Below are positions 24,863 to 33,345 of a stretch of DNA of 64,000 bases, in pieces; positions within the stretch are counted from its first letter, which is position 1, and each line of letters opens with the position of its first letter. Under the pieces are notes generated by a model. The model ran no database searches and was not told where the DNA came from. It saw only the letters and a program-made list of their open reading frames with translations. The stretch lies in assembly GCF_002262875.1 (NCBI RefSeq), contig NZ_NKYE01000016.1, positions 102,511-166,510 on the forward strand, given 5' to 3'. The DNA is from Amycolatopsis antarctica (GTDB lineage: Bacteria > Actinomycetota > Actinomycetes > Mycobacteriales > Pseudonocardiaceae). A program made the position numbers and the translations under genes.

Positions 24863-25708
24863 TCAGCGGGTTTCGCCGGTGCGGCGCACGGCCGAGGCGT
24901 CCACCAGCCGCCCGCCGCGGACCTGCCGAGGCGTCTCGGGAGCGTCCACCAACGGGGCCAGCGCGGGCCGTTTGGGGGTGAGGCCGTCACCCATCGACTC
25001 GCCGCGGAGCTGCCTGCGGATCCACGGCAGCAGGTGCACGCGGGTCCAGGCCAGATCGGAACGGCGCAACTCGATCCAGTTGTGCTGTTCGTTCATCTCC
25101 GGCCACGGTTCCTGCCAGTCGCCCTCGGTGGGCACGCCGAGCACGTCGGCGGTGCGCAGTGCGATGCGGCGGTGCCCCTCGGCGGTGAAGTGCAGCCGGT
25201 CGTCGCTCCACGCGCGCACGTCGTGCAGCGCGTCCATCGCCCAGAGGTCGACGACGTGCGCGCCGTGCCTCGCGGCGATGGCCCACAGGTGCGCGTTGTA
25301 GATGCCGACCTTGCCGCGCAGGATGTTCATCACCGACATCTGTTTGGTGTCCGGGCCGGTGAAGATCACCACCGTGATGCCGGCGGCACGCAGCGCGGCC
25401 ACCGCCTTCTCGAAGCTCCCGGCGACCGCGTCCACATCGGCGCCGGGGACGATGATGTCGTTGCCGCCCGCGCACAGGGTCACCAGGTCGGGCCGGGTCT
25501 CCAGGGCGATGGGGAGCTGTTCGTCGATGATCTCGGCCAGCATCTTCCCGCGTACCGCGAGGTTGGCGTACTTGAACTCTGGCCGTCCGGCCGCGAGAAC
25601 GCCGGCCAGCCGGTCGGCCCAGCCGCGGAACGTGCCGTCGGGCAGCGCATCGTTCAGTCCCTCGGTGAAGCTGTCGCCGACGGCGACGAAGCTGTCAATG
25701 CCGTGCAC
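24863..25708 (-). CDS. SGNH/GDSL-family hydrolase
   Basis: 281 aa. Block I FVAVGDSFTEGLND (catalytic Ser), block II around ANLAVRGK, block III TLCAGGNDIIVPG, and block V DRLHFTAEGHRRIALR with the Asp-x-x-His pair are all present. No signal peptide, so a cytoplasmic esterase, lipase or deacetylase. The C-terminal about 60 residues (GESMGDGLTPKRPALAPLVD) extend beyond the core and look disordered. GTG at 25708 has GGAGGGAG upstream and gives a start right before the first strand. Likely its own transcription unit. Confidence 0.87.
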   Translation of the reverse strand: MHGIDSFVAVGDSFTEGLNDALPDGTFRGWADRLAGVLAAGRPEFKYANLAVRGKMLAEIIDEQLPIALETRPDLVTLCAGGNDIIVPGADVDAVAGSFEKAVAALRAAGITVVIFTGPDTKQMSVMNILRGKVGIYNAHLWAIAARHGAHVVDLWAMDALHDVRAWSDDRLHFTAEGHRRIALRTADVLGVPTEGDWQEPWPEMNEQHNWIELRRSDLAWTRVHLLPWIRRQLRGESMGDGLTPKRPALAPLVDAPETPRQVRGGRLVDASAVRRTGETR

Positions 25709-25991
25709 TTTCGACTCCCTCCGCCGGCGCCGGTGCGGCTGACACGCGCCCCCATGTGTAACACCCCAGGATGCTCGCCCGATTCCCCGCCTGCGCCGAC
25801 GCGGTCGCGGTCGGGCCGGGAGCGGCGATCCGCCCAGTGTGGATGTAGTCGGTTTCCGCCGCATCCTCATTACCCAGATTGGTACCGGGCCCGTCCGGTT
25901 CCGTCCTCAACGTTCGAGTTCGGTAGCCAGGGTGTGGCGAACGTCTCCGCACGGGGCTGACCGGAACGGGTTCTTCGGGCAGGCTGTAGGG

Positions 25992-26666
25992 GTGACCGAA
26001 CAGGCGGAGACCGCACCCCGGCGGGAGTCGCTGGCCGAGGTCCTCGGCGGCAGGCGGGGCGCTCTCGACGCGAGCCTGCCCCCGATCGCGTTCGTGGCGG
26101 GCTGGCTCGCGGTCGACCGCTCGATCGCGTGGGGTGCGGGCGCGGCCATCGTCGTCAGCGCTCTCGTCGGGATCTTCCGGCTGTCCCGGGGGGAGCGGGC
26201 TCGTGCCGTCGTGGTCAGCCTGGCCGCGGTGATCGCGGCCGCGCTGGTCGCCCTGCACACCGGCCGAGCGGAGGATTTCTTCCTCATCCAGCTCCTGTCC
26301 AATGTGGCCAGTGCGCTGCTGTGGGCGGCCAGCATCGTCCTCCGGTGGCCGTTGCTCGGTGTGGTCGTCGGCTTGCTGCTCGGCCAGAAGACCCGCTGGC
26401 GCGCCGATCCCGCGCTGCTGCGGGCGTACTCACTGGCGAGCTGGGTGTGGGTGTTCGGCCAGTACACGGTGCGCGTGCTCGTGTTCGGCCTGCTCTGGTG
26501 GAGCGGGCAGGTGGTGGCGCTCGGCGTGGCCAGAACGGTGCTGACCTGGCCACTGGTGGCGCTGACGGTCGCGGTGAGCGGCTGGGTGCTGCATCGCGCG
26601 CTGCCCGCGGAGCATCCGGGAATCCGGCATCCGCGTTCCGGGGCGGCCGAGCCACCCGGCGCATGA
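25992..26666 (+). CDS. DUF3159-family membrane protein
   Basis: 224 aa with five to six membrane segments (for example LPPIAFVAGWLAV, GAGAAIVVSALVGIF, VVVSLAAVIAAALVAL, WPLLGVVVGLLLG, VLTWPLVALTVAVSGWVLHR). The sequence HTGRAEDFFLIQLLSNVAS and LLGQKTRWRADPALLRAYSL match the DUF3159 pattern (GRA-x-DFF, WR-x-DP-x-L). The role is unknown. GTG 25992 was chosen because the sequence before it has no family character and MTEQAE is a typical hydrophilic N-terminus. Confidence 0.8.
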   Translation: MTEQAETAPRRESLAEVLGGRRGALDASLPPIAFVAGWLAVDRSIAWGAGAAIVVSALVGIFRLSRGERARAVVVSLAAVIAAALVALHTGRAEDFFLIQLLSNVASALLWAASIVLRWPLLGVVVGLLLGQKTRWRADPALLRAYSLASWVWVFGQYTVRVLVFGLLWWSGQVVALGVARTVLTWPLVALTVAVSGWVLHRALPAEHPGIRHPRSGAAEPPGA

Positions 26667-26798
26667 GGTGGCCCCCGGCGAGGGGGGAGGGTCCGGGGGC
26701 CGAGGTCAACGGTACCCGCCCGATCGTGTTTCGGGCAGTCTTGCGCGAGGTCGAAGATCCGGAGATCTCCGCCGTCTCGCCCGTCCGGCCGGTTCCGT

Positions 26799-27767
26799 TC
26801 AGCCGGACAGCGGACGGGGGGCTTGCTCGCCGAAGGCCTCCACCGCGGCGAGCCAGTTCGCGCCCGCCACCCCGTCGGAACTGGCCAGAACGTCCACCCC
26901 GGCCAGTTGTTCGCGTACCCGGGCGCCGACCGGGCTGCCCTCGCCCAGCACGCTGCCGACCAGCACGACGGGAGTCCGCTCGCCGGCGTCCCTGCTGGCC
27001 AGCGCGATCCGCACCAGGTGCGCCGCGGCCTCGCCGACGATCGTGCCTGCCGCCTCGTCGGTGTCGGCGAGCGCGCTGACCAGTGGCGCGAACCGGGCGA
27101 GCCGCACGGGGGGCTGGCCGTTGACCGTGGTGATCAGCCGGTGCGCGGTGCGCAGGCCGGTGCCGTGCGCCTCGTGCGCGCCGAGTGCCTCGGTGAGCAC
27201 CGCGCGCGCGAGCGGGCCGGGTTCCTCGCGGTCGGCGGTGAGTGTCGCCAGCGCCGACCGGACGGCCTCGCGGCCGATCCAGAAGCCGGAGCCCTCGTCG
27301 CCGAGCAGCCAGCCGTAGCCACCCGCGGTGGCGATCCGGCGGCGCTGCCGGATCCGTCCGGCGATGGACCCGGTTCCGGCGACCAGCACGGTTCCGTCCG
27401 CGGCCGAGGTGGCCGAGGCGAACGCCGCCTCCGCGTCGGAGACGACCCGGACCTCGCAGCCGAGCCCGAGACCGGCCCAGGCCTTGCCGAACAGTTCCGC
27501 CACGGCCGGATCGGTGAGCTTGCTGGCGCCGGCCAGCCCGACGACACAGGCGCGTACCCGTCCGGGGTTGTGCGCGTCCAGCGCGGCCGCCAGTGCCTCG
27601 ACGATGTGCGCGGCCGCCTCGGCCGGTGGGTGCGAGTTCGGGTTGGCGCCCCCGGAGCGGCCGGTGCCCAGCACCGTCCCGTCCGCTGCGGTCAGCAGCG
27701 CCCTGCTGGACGTACCGCCCGCGTCGACGCCGAGCACGTAACCCCGGCCGGGCTCCTGGTGGATCAC
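26799..27767 (-). CDS. N-acetylglucosamine kinase-like (BadF/BadG/BcrA/BcrD ATPase family)
   Basis: 322 aa. ASKHA-fold sugar kinase: phosphate-1 loop YVLGVDAGGTSSRALLTAAD, second loop TVLVAGTGSIAG, GGYGWLLGDEGSGFWIGREA (a hallmark of the GlcNAc-kinase subgroup) and the adenosine region VVLVGSVLGEGSPVG. It likely phosphorylates GlcNAc or glucosamine in amino-sugar recycling. GTG 27767 has AGGAGG 4 bp upstream. It follows the SIS protein gene by 20 bp in the same direction, and a dre-like site lies upstream of both, opposite a DasR-like gene. Confidence 0.87.
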   Translation of the reverse strand: MIHQEPGRGYVLGVDAGGTSSRALLTAADGTVLGTGRSGGANPNSHPPAEAAAHIVEALAAALDAHNPGRVRACVVGLAGASKLTDPAVAELFGKAWAGLGLGCEVRVVSDAEAAFASATSAADGTVLVAGTGSIAGRIRQRRRIATAGGYGWLLGDEGSGFWIGREAVRSALATLTADREEPGPLARAVLTEALGAHEAHGTGLRTAHRLITTVNGQPPVRLARFAPLVSALADTDEAAGTIVGEAAAHLVRIALASRDAGERTPVVLVGSVLGEGSPVGARVREQLAGVDVLASSDGVAGANWLAAVEAFGEQAPRPLSG

Positions 27768-27787
27768 GCCGCCTCCTGCCGTGCCGG

Positions 27788-28831
27788 TCACCGGGTGCGG
27801 GTGACCTTGAGCAGGCCCCTCGGGTTGTCCGGGTCGCCGCCACGGGCCAGTGCCAGGCCCAGTGCGAGCCGCTGGATCGGCAGGATCTCCAGGATCGGCG
27901 CCAGTTCCTCGACGGTGCGCGGAACGTCGATGCGGACGGCGGCGGGCGCCTTCGCCGCCGCCGAACCGACGGCCAGGATGTCGGCACCGCGACCGCCGAC
28001 GGCGGCCAGCACCTCGTGCATCGCCGCCCCGCCCCGGCCCTCGCTGGTCACCGCCAGCACCGCGGTCTCCGAGTCGACGGCGGCGACCGGGCCGTGCAGC
28101 AGATCCGCGCCGCTGTACGCGCGCGCCGCGAGATAGCTCGTCTCGGCCAGCTTCAGCGCGGCCTCCAGCGCGGTGGCGTAGGAGTAGCCGCGGCCGGTGG
28201 TGAGTACGCGGTCGACGAAGCGGTAGCGGTCGACGGCACGTTCCACCCCGGGGCTGTCCAGGGCCGCGCGGGCCAGTTCGCCGATGCCGGCAGCGTGCTC
28301 GCCGTGACCGCCGCGGACGGCGTCGACCAGCAGGTACAGCGCCATCAGGGTGGCACCGTAGGTCTTGGTCGCGGCCACGGCGTGCTCGGTTCCGGCGCCG
28401 ATGTCCACGGCCAGTTCGGACGCGGCGGCCAGTGGGGACCCGGGGGTGTTGCTCACCGAGACGGTCAGCGCGCCCTGTGCTCGCGCCGTCTCGGTGACCT
28501 CGACCAGGTCCGGCGAGCCGCCGCTCTGGCTGACGGTGATCAGCAGGACGTCGCGGAGGTCGGGGCGTGCGCCGTAGAGCGTGGCGGTGGACGGTGACAC
28601 CAGTCCGGCCGGCAGGCCCAGCACGACCTCGACCAGGTACTTGGCGTAGAGCGCGGCGTGGTCGCTCGAACCGCGGGCGGCGAGCAGCACGAAGCGGGGC
28701 GGTCGCCGGGCGATCGCGGCGGCCACCTCGGCGAATTCGGAACGGCGGCCGACGAGCGCGTCCAGGATCGCGGGCTGCTCGTCGATCTCGGCCGTCATGT
28801 GGGCGCCGGGGCGGCGTTCGGGGCTGCTCAT
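27788..28831 (-). CDS. SIS-domain protein (glucosamine-6-phosphate deaminase/isomerase-like)
   Basis: 347 aa. Two SIS (sugar isomerase) domains: FVLLAARGSSDHAALYAKYL, LLITVSQSGGSPDLVEVTET (phosphosugar-binding SQSGGS), AAELAVD...GTEHAVAATKTYGATL, and second-domain GRGYSYATALEAALKLAETS. It resembles the isomerase half of GlmS without the glutaminase domain, like the AgaS/NagB-II deaminases. Expected to act on glucosamine-6-phosphate or similar. ATG 28831 has GGAGAGGA upstream; an internal ATG at 28798 is possible. Probably one operon with the kinase, repressed by the DasR-like regulator. Confidence 0.85.
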   Translation of the reverse strand: MSSPERRPGAHMTAEIDEQPAILDALVGRRSEFAEVAAAIARRPPRFVLLAARGSSDHAALYAKYLVEVVLGLPAGLVSPSTATLYGARPDLRDVLLITVSQSGGSPDLVEVTETARAQGALTVSVSNTPGSPLAAASELAVDIGAGTEHAVAATKTYGATLMALYLLVDAVRGGHGEHAAGIGELARAALDSPGVERAVDRYRFVDRVLTTGRGYSYATALEAALKLAETSYLAARAYSGADLLHGPVAAVDSETAVLAVTSEGRGGAAMHEVLAAVGGRGADILAVGSAAAKAPAAVRIDVPRTVEELAPILEILPIQRLALGLALARGGDPDNPRGLLKVTRTR

Positions 28832-28885
28832 CGTGGTCCTCTCCGGGTCCGGGGCGCCGGACCGTGCGGGCAACGCTCACCCTTT

Positions 28886-28899
28886 AAGGTCTAGACCAA
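28886..28899. promoter_or_regulatory. dre-like operator (DasR-type)
   Basis: AAGGTCTAGACCAA, with a perfect GGTCTAGACC palindrome, matches the known DasR responsive element core (TGGTCTAGACCA) except at one flank base. It sits between the divergent SIS/kinase operon and the DasR-like gene, 54 bp from the SIS start and 100 bp from the regulator start, so it could serve both promoters. Confidence 0.85.
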
Positions 28900-28999
28900 T
28901 CGTACCCGTGTTCCCGGCTGATCGCGAAGAGTACGTTCCTGGTGGGAGGATTCGCAGGGGGAAGCCCATTCTGTGTGTCACGAGCCGTAGGAGTCCGTC

Positions 29000-29758
29000 A
29001 TGTTGGAAACGTCCGCCGGGCAGGCGGGTGCCGCGGCTCCGGCCGGCCGGGGGCAGCGTGAACCCAAGTACTGGGCGCTCAAGCAGCACCTGCTCGACCT
29101 GCTGGAGGCGATGCCCGCCGGCTCGCCGATCCCGACCGAGCGCACGCTGGCCGGCGAGTTCACCGTCTCCCGCACGACCGTCCGGCAGGCACTGGCCGAT
29201 CTGACCGTCGAAGGCAGGCTGCACCGCGTACAGGGCAAGGGCACCTTCGTCGCGGAGCCCAAACTGGCGCAGCGGCTGCAACTGTCGTCGTACACCGAGG
29301 ACATGCGCGCCCAGGGCCGGGAGCCGTCCTCGCGGCTGGTCGACATGGAGGAACTGCCCGCCGAGGCCGAGCTCGCCAAGCTGCTCGGCATCCGGCTCGG
29401 CGCCAAGGTGCTGCGGCTGCGCAGGCTCCGGCTCGCCGACGCCGAGCCGATGGCGCTGGAGACCACGCACCTGCCGCTCGGCCGATTCCGCGGGCTGCGC
29501 AAGCACATCACCGTCGGCGGCTCGCTCTACGCCGTGCTGCGCGAGCACTACGACGTCGAGATGGAACGTGCCGAGGAGACCATCGAGACGGCACTGGCGG
29601 GCCCGAGTGAGGCCGAACTGCTCGGCGCGGACGTCGGTATGCCGATGCTGCTGCTGTCCCGGCACTCGTTCGCCGCCGGTGGCAAGCCCGTCGAGTTCGT
29701 CCGCTCCATCTATCGCGGTGACCGGTACAAGTTCGTCACCACGCTGAACCGCCCGTAG
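29000..29758 (+). CDS. dasR: GntR/HutC-family amino-sugar regulator (DasR-like)
   Basis: 252 aa. N-terminal GntR winged helix (about residues 22-88: KYWALKQHLLDLLEAMPAGS, LAGEFTVSRTTVRQALADL, GRLHRVQGKGTFVAEPKL) and C-terminal UTRA effector domain (LSSYTEDMRAQGREPSSRLV ... FVRSIYRGDRYKF). The whole resembles Streptomyces DasR, which binds glucosamine-6-phosphate and controls chitin/GlcNAc metabolism and development. Context supports this: divergent from a SIS/GlcNAc-kinase pair with a dre-like site between. The MFS gene begins 2 bp after its stop. Confidence 0.88.
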   Translation: MLETSAGQAGAAAPAGRGQREPKYWALKQHLLDLLEAMPAGSPIPTERTLAGEFTVSRTTVRQALADLTVEGRLHRVQGKGTFVAEPKLAQRLQLSSYTEDMRAQGREPSSRLVDMEELPAEAELAKLLGIRLGAKVLRLRRLRLADAEPMALETTHLPLGRFRGLRKHITVGGSLYAVLREHYDVEMERAEETIETALAGPSEAELLGADVGMPMLLLSRHSFAAGGKPVEFVRSIYRGDRYKFVTTLNRP

Positions 29759-29760
29759 CG

Positions 29761-31272
29761 GTGACCGCCACGACGCCCGGTGCGACCTGGGGCACGCCCA
29801 GAGCGCGCGGCATCCTGGCGACCACCATCCTGGGGTCCGGGATGGCGATGCTCGACGGCACGATCGTCAACGTCGCGCTGCCGCGCATCGGGGCGGAACT
29901 GGGGGCGTCCGTCGCGGGCCTGCAGTGGATCCTCGACGGCTACCTGCTCGCCCTCGCCGCGCTGATCCTGATCGCGGGCTCGCTGAGCGACCGCTACGGC
30001 AGGCGGCGGGTCTTCGTCATCGGCGTCGTCTGGTTCGGCGTGGCCTCGGCGCTGTGCGGGGCAGCCGTCTCCACGGAGATGCTGGTGCTCACCCGGGTGC
30101 TGCAGGGCGTCGGCGGGGCGCTGCTGACGCCCGGCTCGCTGGCGATCCTGCAGGCGTCCTTCGCCCGGCGGGACCGGGCCAGGGCGATCGGCGCGTGGTC
30201 CGGGCTGGGCGGGATCGCCACCGCCATCGGCCCGCTGCTCGGTGGTCTGCTGGTGGAGGTGTGGTCCTGGCGGCTGGCGTTCCTGATCAACGTCCCGCTG
30301 GCGGTGCTGTGCGTGTGGATGGCCGGCCGGTTCGTGCCGGAGTCGCGTGACCCGGAACAGCACGGCCGGCCGGACATCGCCGGTTCGCTGCTCGGCGCCG
30401 CCGGTCTGGCCGGGCTCACCGCGGCACTGGTCGAGGCGCCGGTGCGCGGCGCGGGGGATCCGCTGGTCCTCGTCGCGGCGGTGGCCGGGGTCGTGGGACT
30501 CGGCCTGTTCGTCCGTTTGCAGCGCCGGTCGTCCTCGCCGCTCGTCCCACCGGAGTTGTTCCGCGACCGGACGTTCGTGCTGGCCAACGGGCTGACCTTC
30601 GTCGTCTACGCCGCCCTCGGCGGTGTGCTCATGCTGATGGTGCTCCAGCTCCAGGTCTCGCTCGGTTACGGGCCGACGGCCGCCGGGCTCGCCGGACTGC
30701 CGATCACGGTGCTCATGCTGCTGCTGTCCGGGCGCTCCGGGAAGCTGGCGCAGCGCATCGGCCCCCGGCTGCAGCTCACCGTCGGGCCGCTGCTGCTGGC
30801 GGCGGGCGTGCTGCTGCTGACCAGGGTCACCCCCGGCGCCTCGTACCTCGGCGCGGTGCTGCCCGCCGTGGTGGTGTTCGGGCTGGGGCTGGCGGCGGTC
30901 GTCGCCCCGGTGACGGCCACCGTGCTGGCCGCGGCCCCGGACAGCCACGCGGGGGCGGCATCCGGGGTGAACAACGCCGTCGCCCGCTCCGGTGGACTGC
31001 TGGCGATCGCGCTGCTGCCCGCCGTGGCCGGGCTCACCGGAGCGGCCTACGCCGACCCCGCGGCGCTCACCGACGGGTGGCGGAGGGCGTTGTGGGTGTG
31101 CGCCGGGCTGGCCGTGGTCGGCGGAACGCTCGGGGCGGCCACGCGCAACCGGGTGCTCGCCGCGGAGGACGACTTCGGCGGGCCGTCGGAGGCGCCACGT
31201 CCTGGCGAATGCCTGCACTGCGACGTTGAGGGGACGCCCACGCATCTGCGTGCGCACTCGCGTCGAGATTAG
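29761..31272 (+). CDS. MFS multidrug exporter, DHA2 (EmrB/QacA) family
   Basis: 503 aa with about 14 hydrophobic helices. Motif C region GSGMAMLDGTIVNVALPRIG (D1 motif of DHA2), motif A GSLSDRYGRRRVF, and LTRVLQGVGGALLTPGSLAI are clear. Proton-driven export of drugs or metabolites is expected. The C-terminal tail is unusual (ECLHCDVEGTPTHLRAHSRR), with paired Cys and His residues in the cytoplasm. GTG start 2 bp after the DasR-like stop, so the two are co-transcribed; this links the exporter to amino-sugar signalling. Confidence 0.88.
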   Translation: MTATTPGATWGTPRARGILATTILGSGMAMLDGTIVNVALPRIGAELGASVAGLQWILDGYLLALAALILIAGSLSDRYGRRRVFVIGVVWFGVASALCGAAVSTEMLVLTRVLQGVGGALLTPGSLAILQASFARRDRARAIGAWSGLGGIATAIGPLLGGLLVEVWSWRLAFLINVPLAVLCVWMAGRFVPESRDPEQHGRPDIAGSLLGAAGLAGLTAALVEAPVRGAGDPLVLVAAVAGVVGLGLFVRLQRRSSSPLVPPELFRDRTFVLANGLTFVVYAALGGVLMLMVLQLQVSLGYGPTAAGLAGLPITVLMLLLSGRSGKLAQRIGPRLQLTVGPLLLAAGVLLLTRVTPGASYLGAVLPAVVVFGLGLAAVVAPVTATVLAAAPDSHAGAASGVNNAVARSGGLLAIALLPAVAGLTGAAYADPAALTDGWRRALWVCAGLAVVGGTLGAATRNRVLAAEDDFGGPSEAPRPGECLHCDVEGTPTHLRAHSRRD

Positions 31273-31387
31273 CTTGGCGGGGAAAGAAAGTGTCAAGTAA
31301 ATACCGTCCATTGTGGACGATCGGAGTGGCGCGGGTCACTATCAGGCAACGCCGGGAGCATCTCGTTCGACTTACACGTTGATAAAG

Positions 31388-32416
31388 ATGTCGAAACATC
31401 CGGGCGAAGTGGCGAGCGGGAGCATGGTCGAGGAGAAGGACGAGAAGGACGAGAAGTCGGGTATCAAGGTGGTCCAGGTGGCCGCGGCGGCGCTGGCGGC
31501 GGTGACGGCCGCGCTGCTCGGCTCCACGCTCGGCGTGGCGGGCACCGTGCTCGGTGCGGGGATGGCGAGCATCGTCACGACCGTCGGCAGCGAGCTGTAC
31601 CTGCGTTCGCTCAAGCGCACCCGGGAGGCCGCGCAGCGGACGAAGGAGGTCGCGCTCGCGATCGCCGACCCGCGCGTCAAGCAGACCAGGGCGATGCCGA
31701 TCGCCAGGCAGGTACCGGGTCAGCACACGGCCGCGTACCGGCAGCAGACCCGTACCCAGCGCACTTACGCCTACGACCGGGCCGGTGGCCAGGGGACCGA
31801 GGGCGTGCCCGGCGACACCGTGCCCGGTGGCTCCGCGCCCGCTTCCGACGGGGACCTCACGCAGCGGATGCCGATCGCCGGCCACGGGCAGTCGGCTGCC
31901 GGGGAACGCACCGTGTTCATTCCCCGGCCGGGTAGCGAGGTCGATCCGGGTCCCGCCGAGGACGGGATGGAGTCCCCGGAGACCGAGCCCGGAAAGCTCC
32001 GCAAGCTGCGCTGGCCGTTGATCATCGGTACCAGCGTCGGTGCGTTCGTCATCGGGATGCTGGCGCTGACCGGTATCGAGACCGCCACCGGCGGGGCCGT
32101 CTCCGGTGGCAACGGCACGACCTTCTCGCAGGTCGTCGGCGGTGGCAACGGCAACGGCGGGCAGCCCCAGGAGCAGCCCGAGCAGCCGCAGGCCCCGGCC
32201 CCGCAGGACGGCGAGGCGACCTCGACCACGAAGGCGCCCGGCACCTCCGAGCAGAACGAGGGTGACGAGCCGACGGAGGAGAGCTCGGCGCCGTCGAGCA
32301 GCGAGAAGCCGACCTCGCAGCCTCCGTCGTCGAGCGTCAAGCCGACGCAGCAGACACCGCAGCCGACGGCGGGCGGTGGCCGTGGACCGGCCGGGCAGGA
32401 GCGCCCCGAAGGCTGA
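31388..32416 (+). CDS. Two-segment membrane protein with Ser/Thr/Pro-rich C-terminus, function unknown
   Basis: 342 aa from ATG 31388; ATG 31424 (MVEEKDEKDEK) is equally possible and neither has a clear Shine-Dalgarno. First hydrophobic region AAAALAAVTAALLGSTLGVA near residues 35-60, a cytoplasmic or linker segment with RSLKRTREAAQRTKEVALAI, and a second helix WPLIIGTSVGAFVIGMLALT near residue 220. The last 110 residues are Gly/Gln/Ser/Pro-rich (SSAPSSSEKPTSQPPSSSVK), typical of extracytoplasmic linkers. No domain recognised. Ends at a strong convergent terminator. Confidence 0.68.
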   Translation: MSKHPGEVASGSMVEEKDEKDEKSGIKVVQVAAAALAAVTAALLGSTLGVAGTVLGAGMASIVTTVGSELYLRSLKRTREAAQRTKEVALAIADPRVKQTRAMPIARQVPGQHTAAYRQQTRTQRTYAYDRAGGQGTEGVPGDTVPGGSAPASDGDLTQRMPIAGHGQSAAGERTVFIPRPGSEVDPGPAEDGMESPETEPGKLRKLRWPLIIGTSVGAFVIGMLALTGIETATGGAVSGGNGTTFSQVVGGGNGNGGQPQEQPEQPQAPAPQDGEATSTTKAPGTSEQNEGDEPTEESSAPSSSEKPTSQPPSSSVKPTQQTPQPTAGGGRGPAGQERPEG

Positions 32417-32436
32417 CCCGCCATCGCGGTGACCAC

Positions 32437-32477
32437 CGAAGCGCCACCCGTACGTCAGTCGTACGGGTGGCGCTTCG
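32437..32477. terminator. Convergent hairpin terminator
   Basis: Perfect 18-bp stem with arms CGAAGCGCCACCCGTACG and CGTACGGGTGGCGCTTCG and a 5-nt loop TCAGT, between the rightward gene ending at 32416 and the leftward thiE. Confidence 0.9.
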
Positions 32478-32501
32478 CGTCAGCGAAAGGGTGGCCCGAA
32501 T

Positions 32502-32523
32502 CGCAGTACGTCGACGTATCGCG
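32502..32523. repeat. 22-bp dispersed palindrome, copy 1
   Basis: Arms CGCAGTACGTC and GACGTATCGCG, centred on TCGA. Closely related to the two copies at 46241-46262 and 46274-46295, with the same length and centre. It is intergenic, 22 bp beyond the thiE stop. Function unknown. Confidence 0.7.
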
Positions 32524-32544
32524 GTCTCGGGCGAGAGGTGGCCG

Positions 32545-33213
32545 TCAGGCGGGGAGGCGGGAGCGGATCGCCCTGGCGGCGGACGCGGGGTCCTCCGCCT
32601 CGGTGATGGCCCGGACGACGACGACCCGGGACGCCCCGGCGTCGAACACCTCGGGTAACCGGCCGAGGTCGATGCCACCGATCGCGAACCACGGCCGCGC
32701 GGTCCCGGACGCGGCCGTCTCGCGGACCAGCTCCAGGCCCGGTGCGTGCCTGCCGGGCTTCGTCGGGGTCGGCCAGCACGGACCCGTGCAGAAGTAGTCG
32801 ACACCCGGCTCCGACGCCCCGGCCCGCGCCTGCTCGGCCGAATGGGTGGACCGGCCGATCGCCGGCCCCTCGCCGAGGATCCGGCGGGCGAGCGGCACCG
32901 GGATGTCGTCCTGGCCGAGGTGCAGCACGTCGGCGTCCACCGCGACGGCGAGGTCGGCCCGGTCGTTCACGGCCAGCAGCGCGCCGTGCCGGGCGCAGGC
33001 CTTCGCCAGAATCTCCAGCGCCTCGATCTCCTGTTTCGCCTCGATCGGCACCCCCGCCGCCTTGTCCCGCAACTGGATCACGTCGACGCCGCCGGACAGC
33101 GCGGCCTCGGCGAACTCCGCGAGATCGCCGCGATCGGCGCGGGCGCCGGTGCATAGGTACAGCCGCGACGCGGCCAGCCGTTGCCTGATCTGTTCCCCGG
33201 TCATCCCTGGCAT
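32545..33213 (-). CDS. thiE: Thiamine-phosphate synthase
   Basis: 222 aa TIM barrel that joins HMP-pyrophosphate and thiazole phosphate to thiamine monophosphate. Motifs: GGVDVIQLRDKAAGVPIEAK, LLAVNDRADLAVAVDADVLH, LHLGQDDIPV, IGRSTHSAEQ, DYFCTGPCWPTPTKPG and WFAIGGIDLGRL. ATG 33213 or 33204 could start it; neither has a strong ribosome-binding site. Divergent from thiOSG, whose TPP riboswitch lies just upstream on the other strand. This thiE/thiO arrangement is the same as in mycobacteria. Confidence 0.95.
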   Translation of the reverse strand: MPGMTGEQIRQRLAASRLYLCTGARADRGDLAEFAEAALSGGVDVIQLRDKAAGVPIEAKQEIEALEILAKACARHGALLAVNDRADLAVAVDADVLHLGQDDIPVPLARRILGEGPAIGRSTHSAEQARAGASEPGVDYFCTGPCWPTPTKPGRHAPGLELVRETAASGTARPWFAIGGIDLGRLPEVFDAGASRVVVVRAITEAEDPASAARAIRSRLPA

Positions 33214-33251
33214 GGCGCGAGCGTAGCCCGGCGCGTTACGGTGGATGGCGT

Positions 33252-33338
33252 CCGCACGGGAGCCCGGGGCACGGGCTGAGAGGGAGCTGCCGCTCCGACC
33301 GTGGAACCTGATCCGGATCATGCCGGCGCAGGGAGCGT
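33252..33338 (+). promoter_or_regulatory. TPP riboswitch (THI element) of thiOSG
   Basis: The conserved parts are readable in order: CACGGGAGCCC, GGGCTGAGAGGG, then CTGATCCGGATCATGCCGGC and GCAGGGAG, just before the thiO start at 33346. The GGGAG at its 3' end doubles as the ribosome-binding site, which suggests translational control when thiamine pyrophosphate binds. Confidence 0.95.
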
Positions 33339-33345
33339 GATTTCC

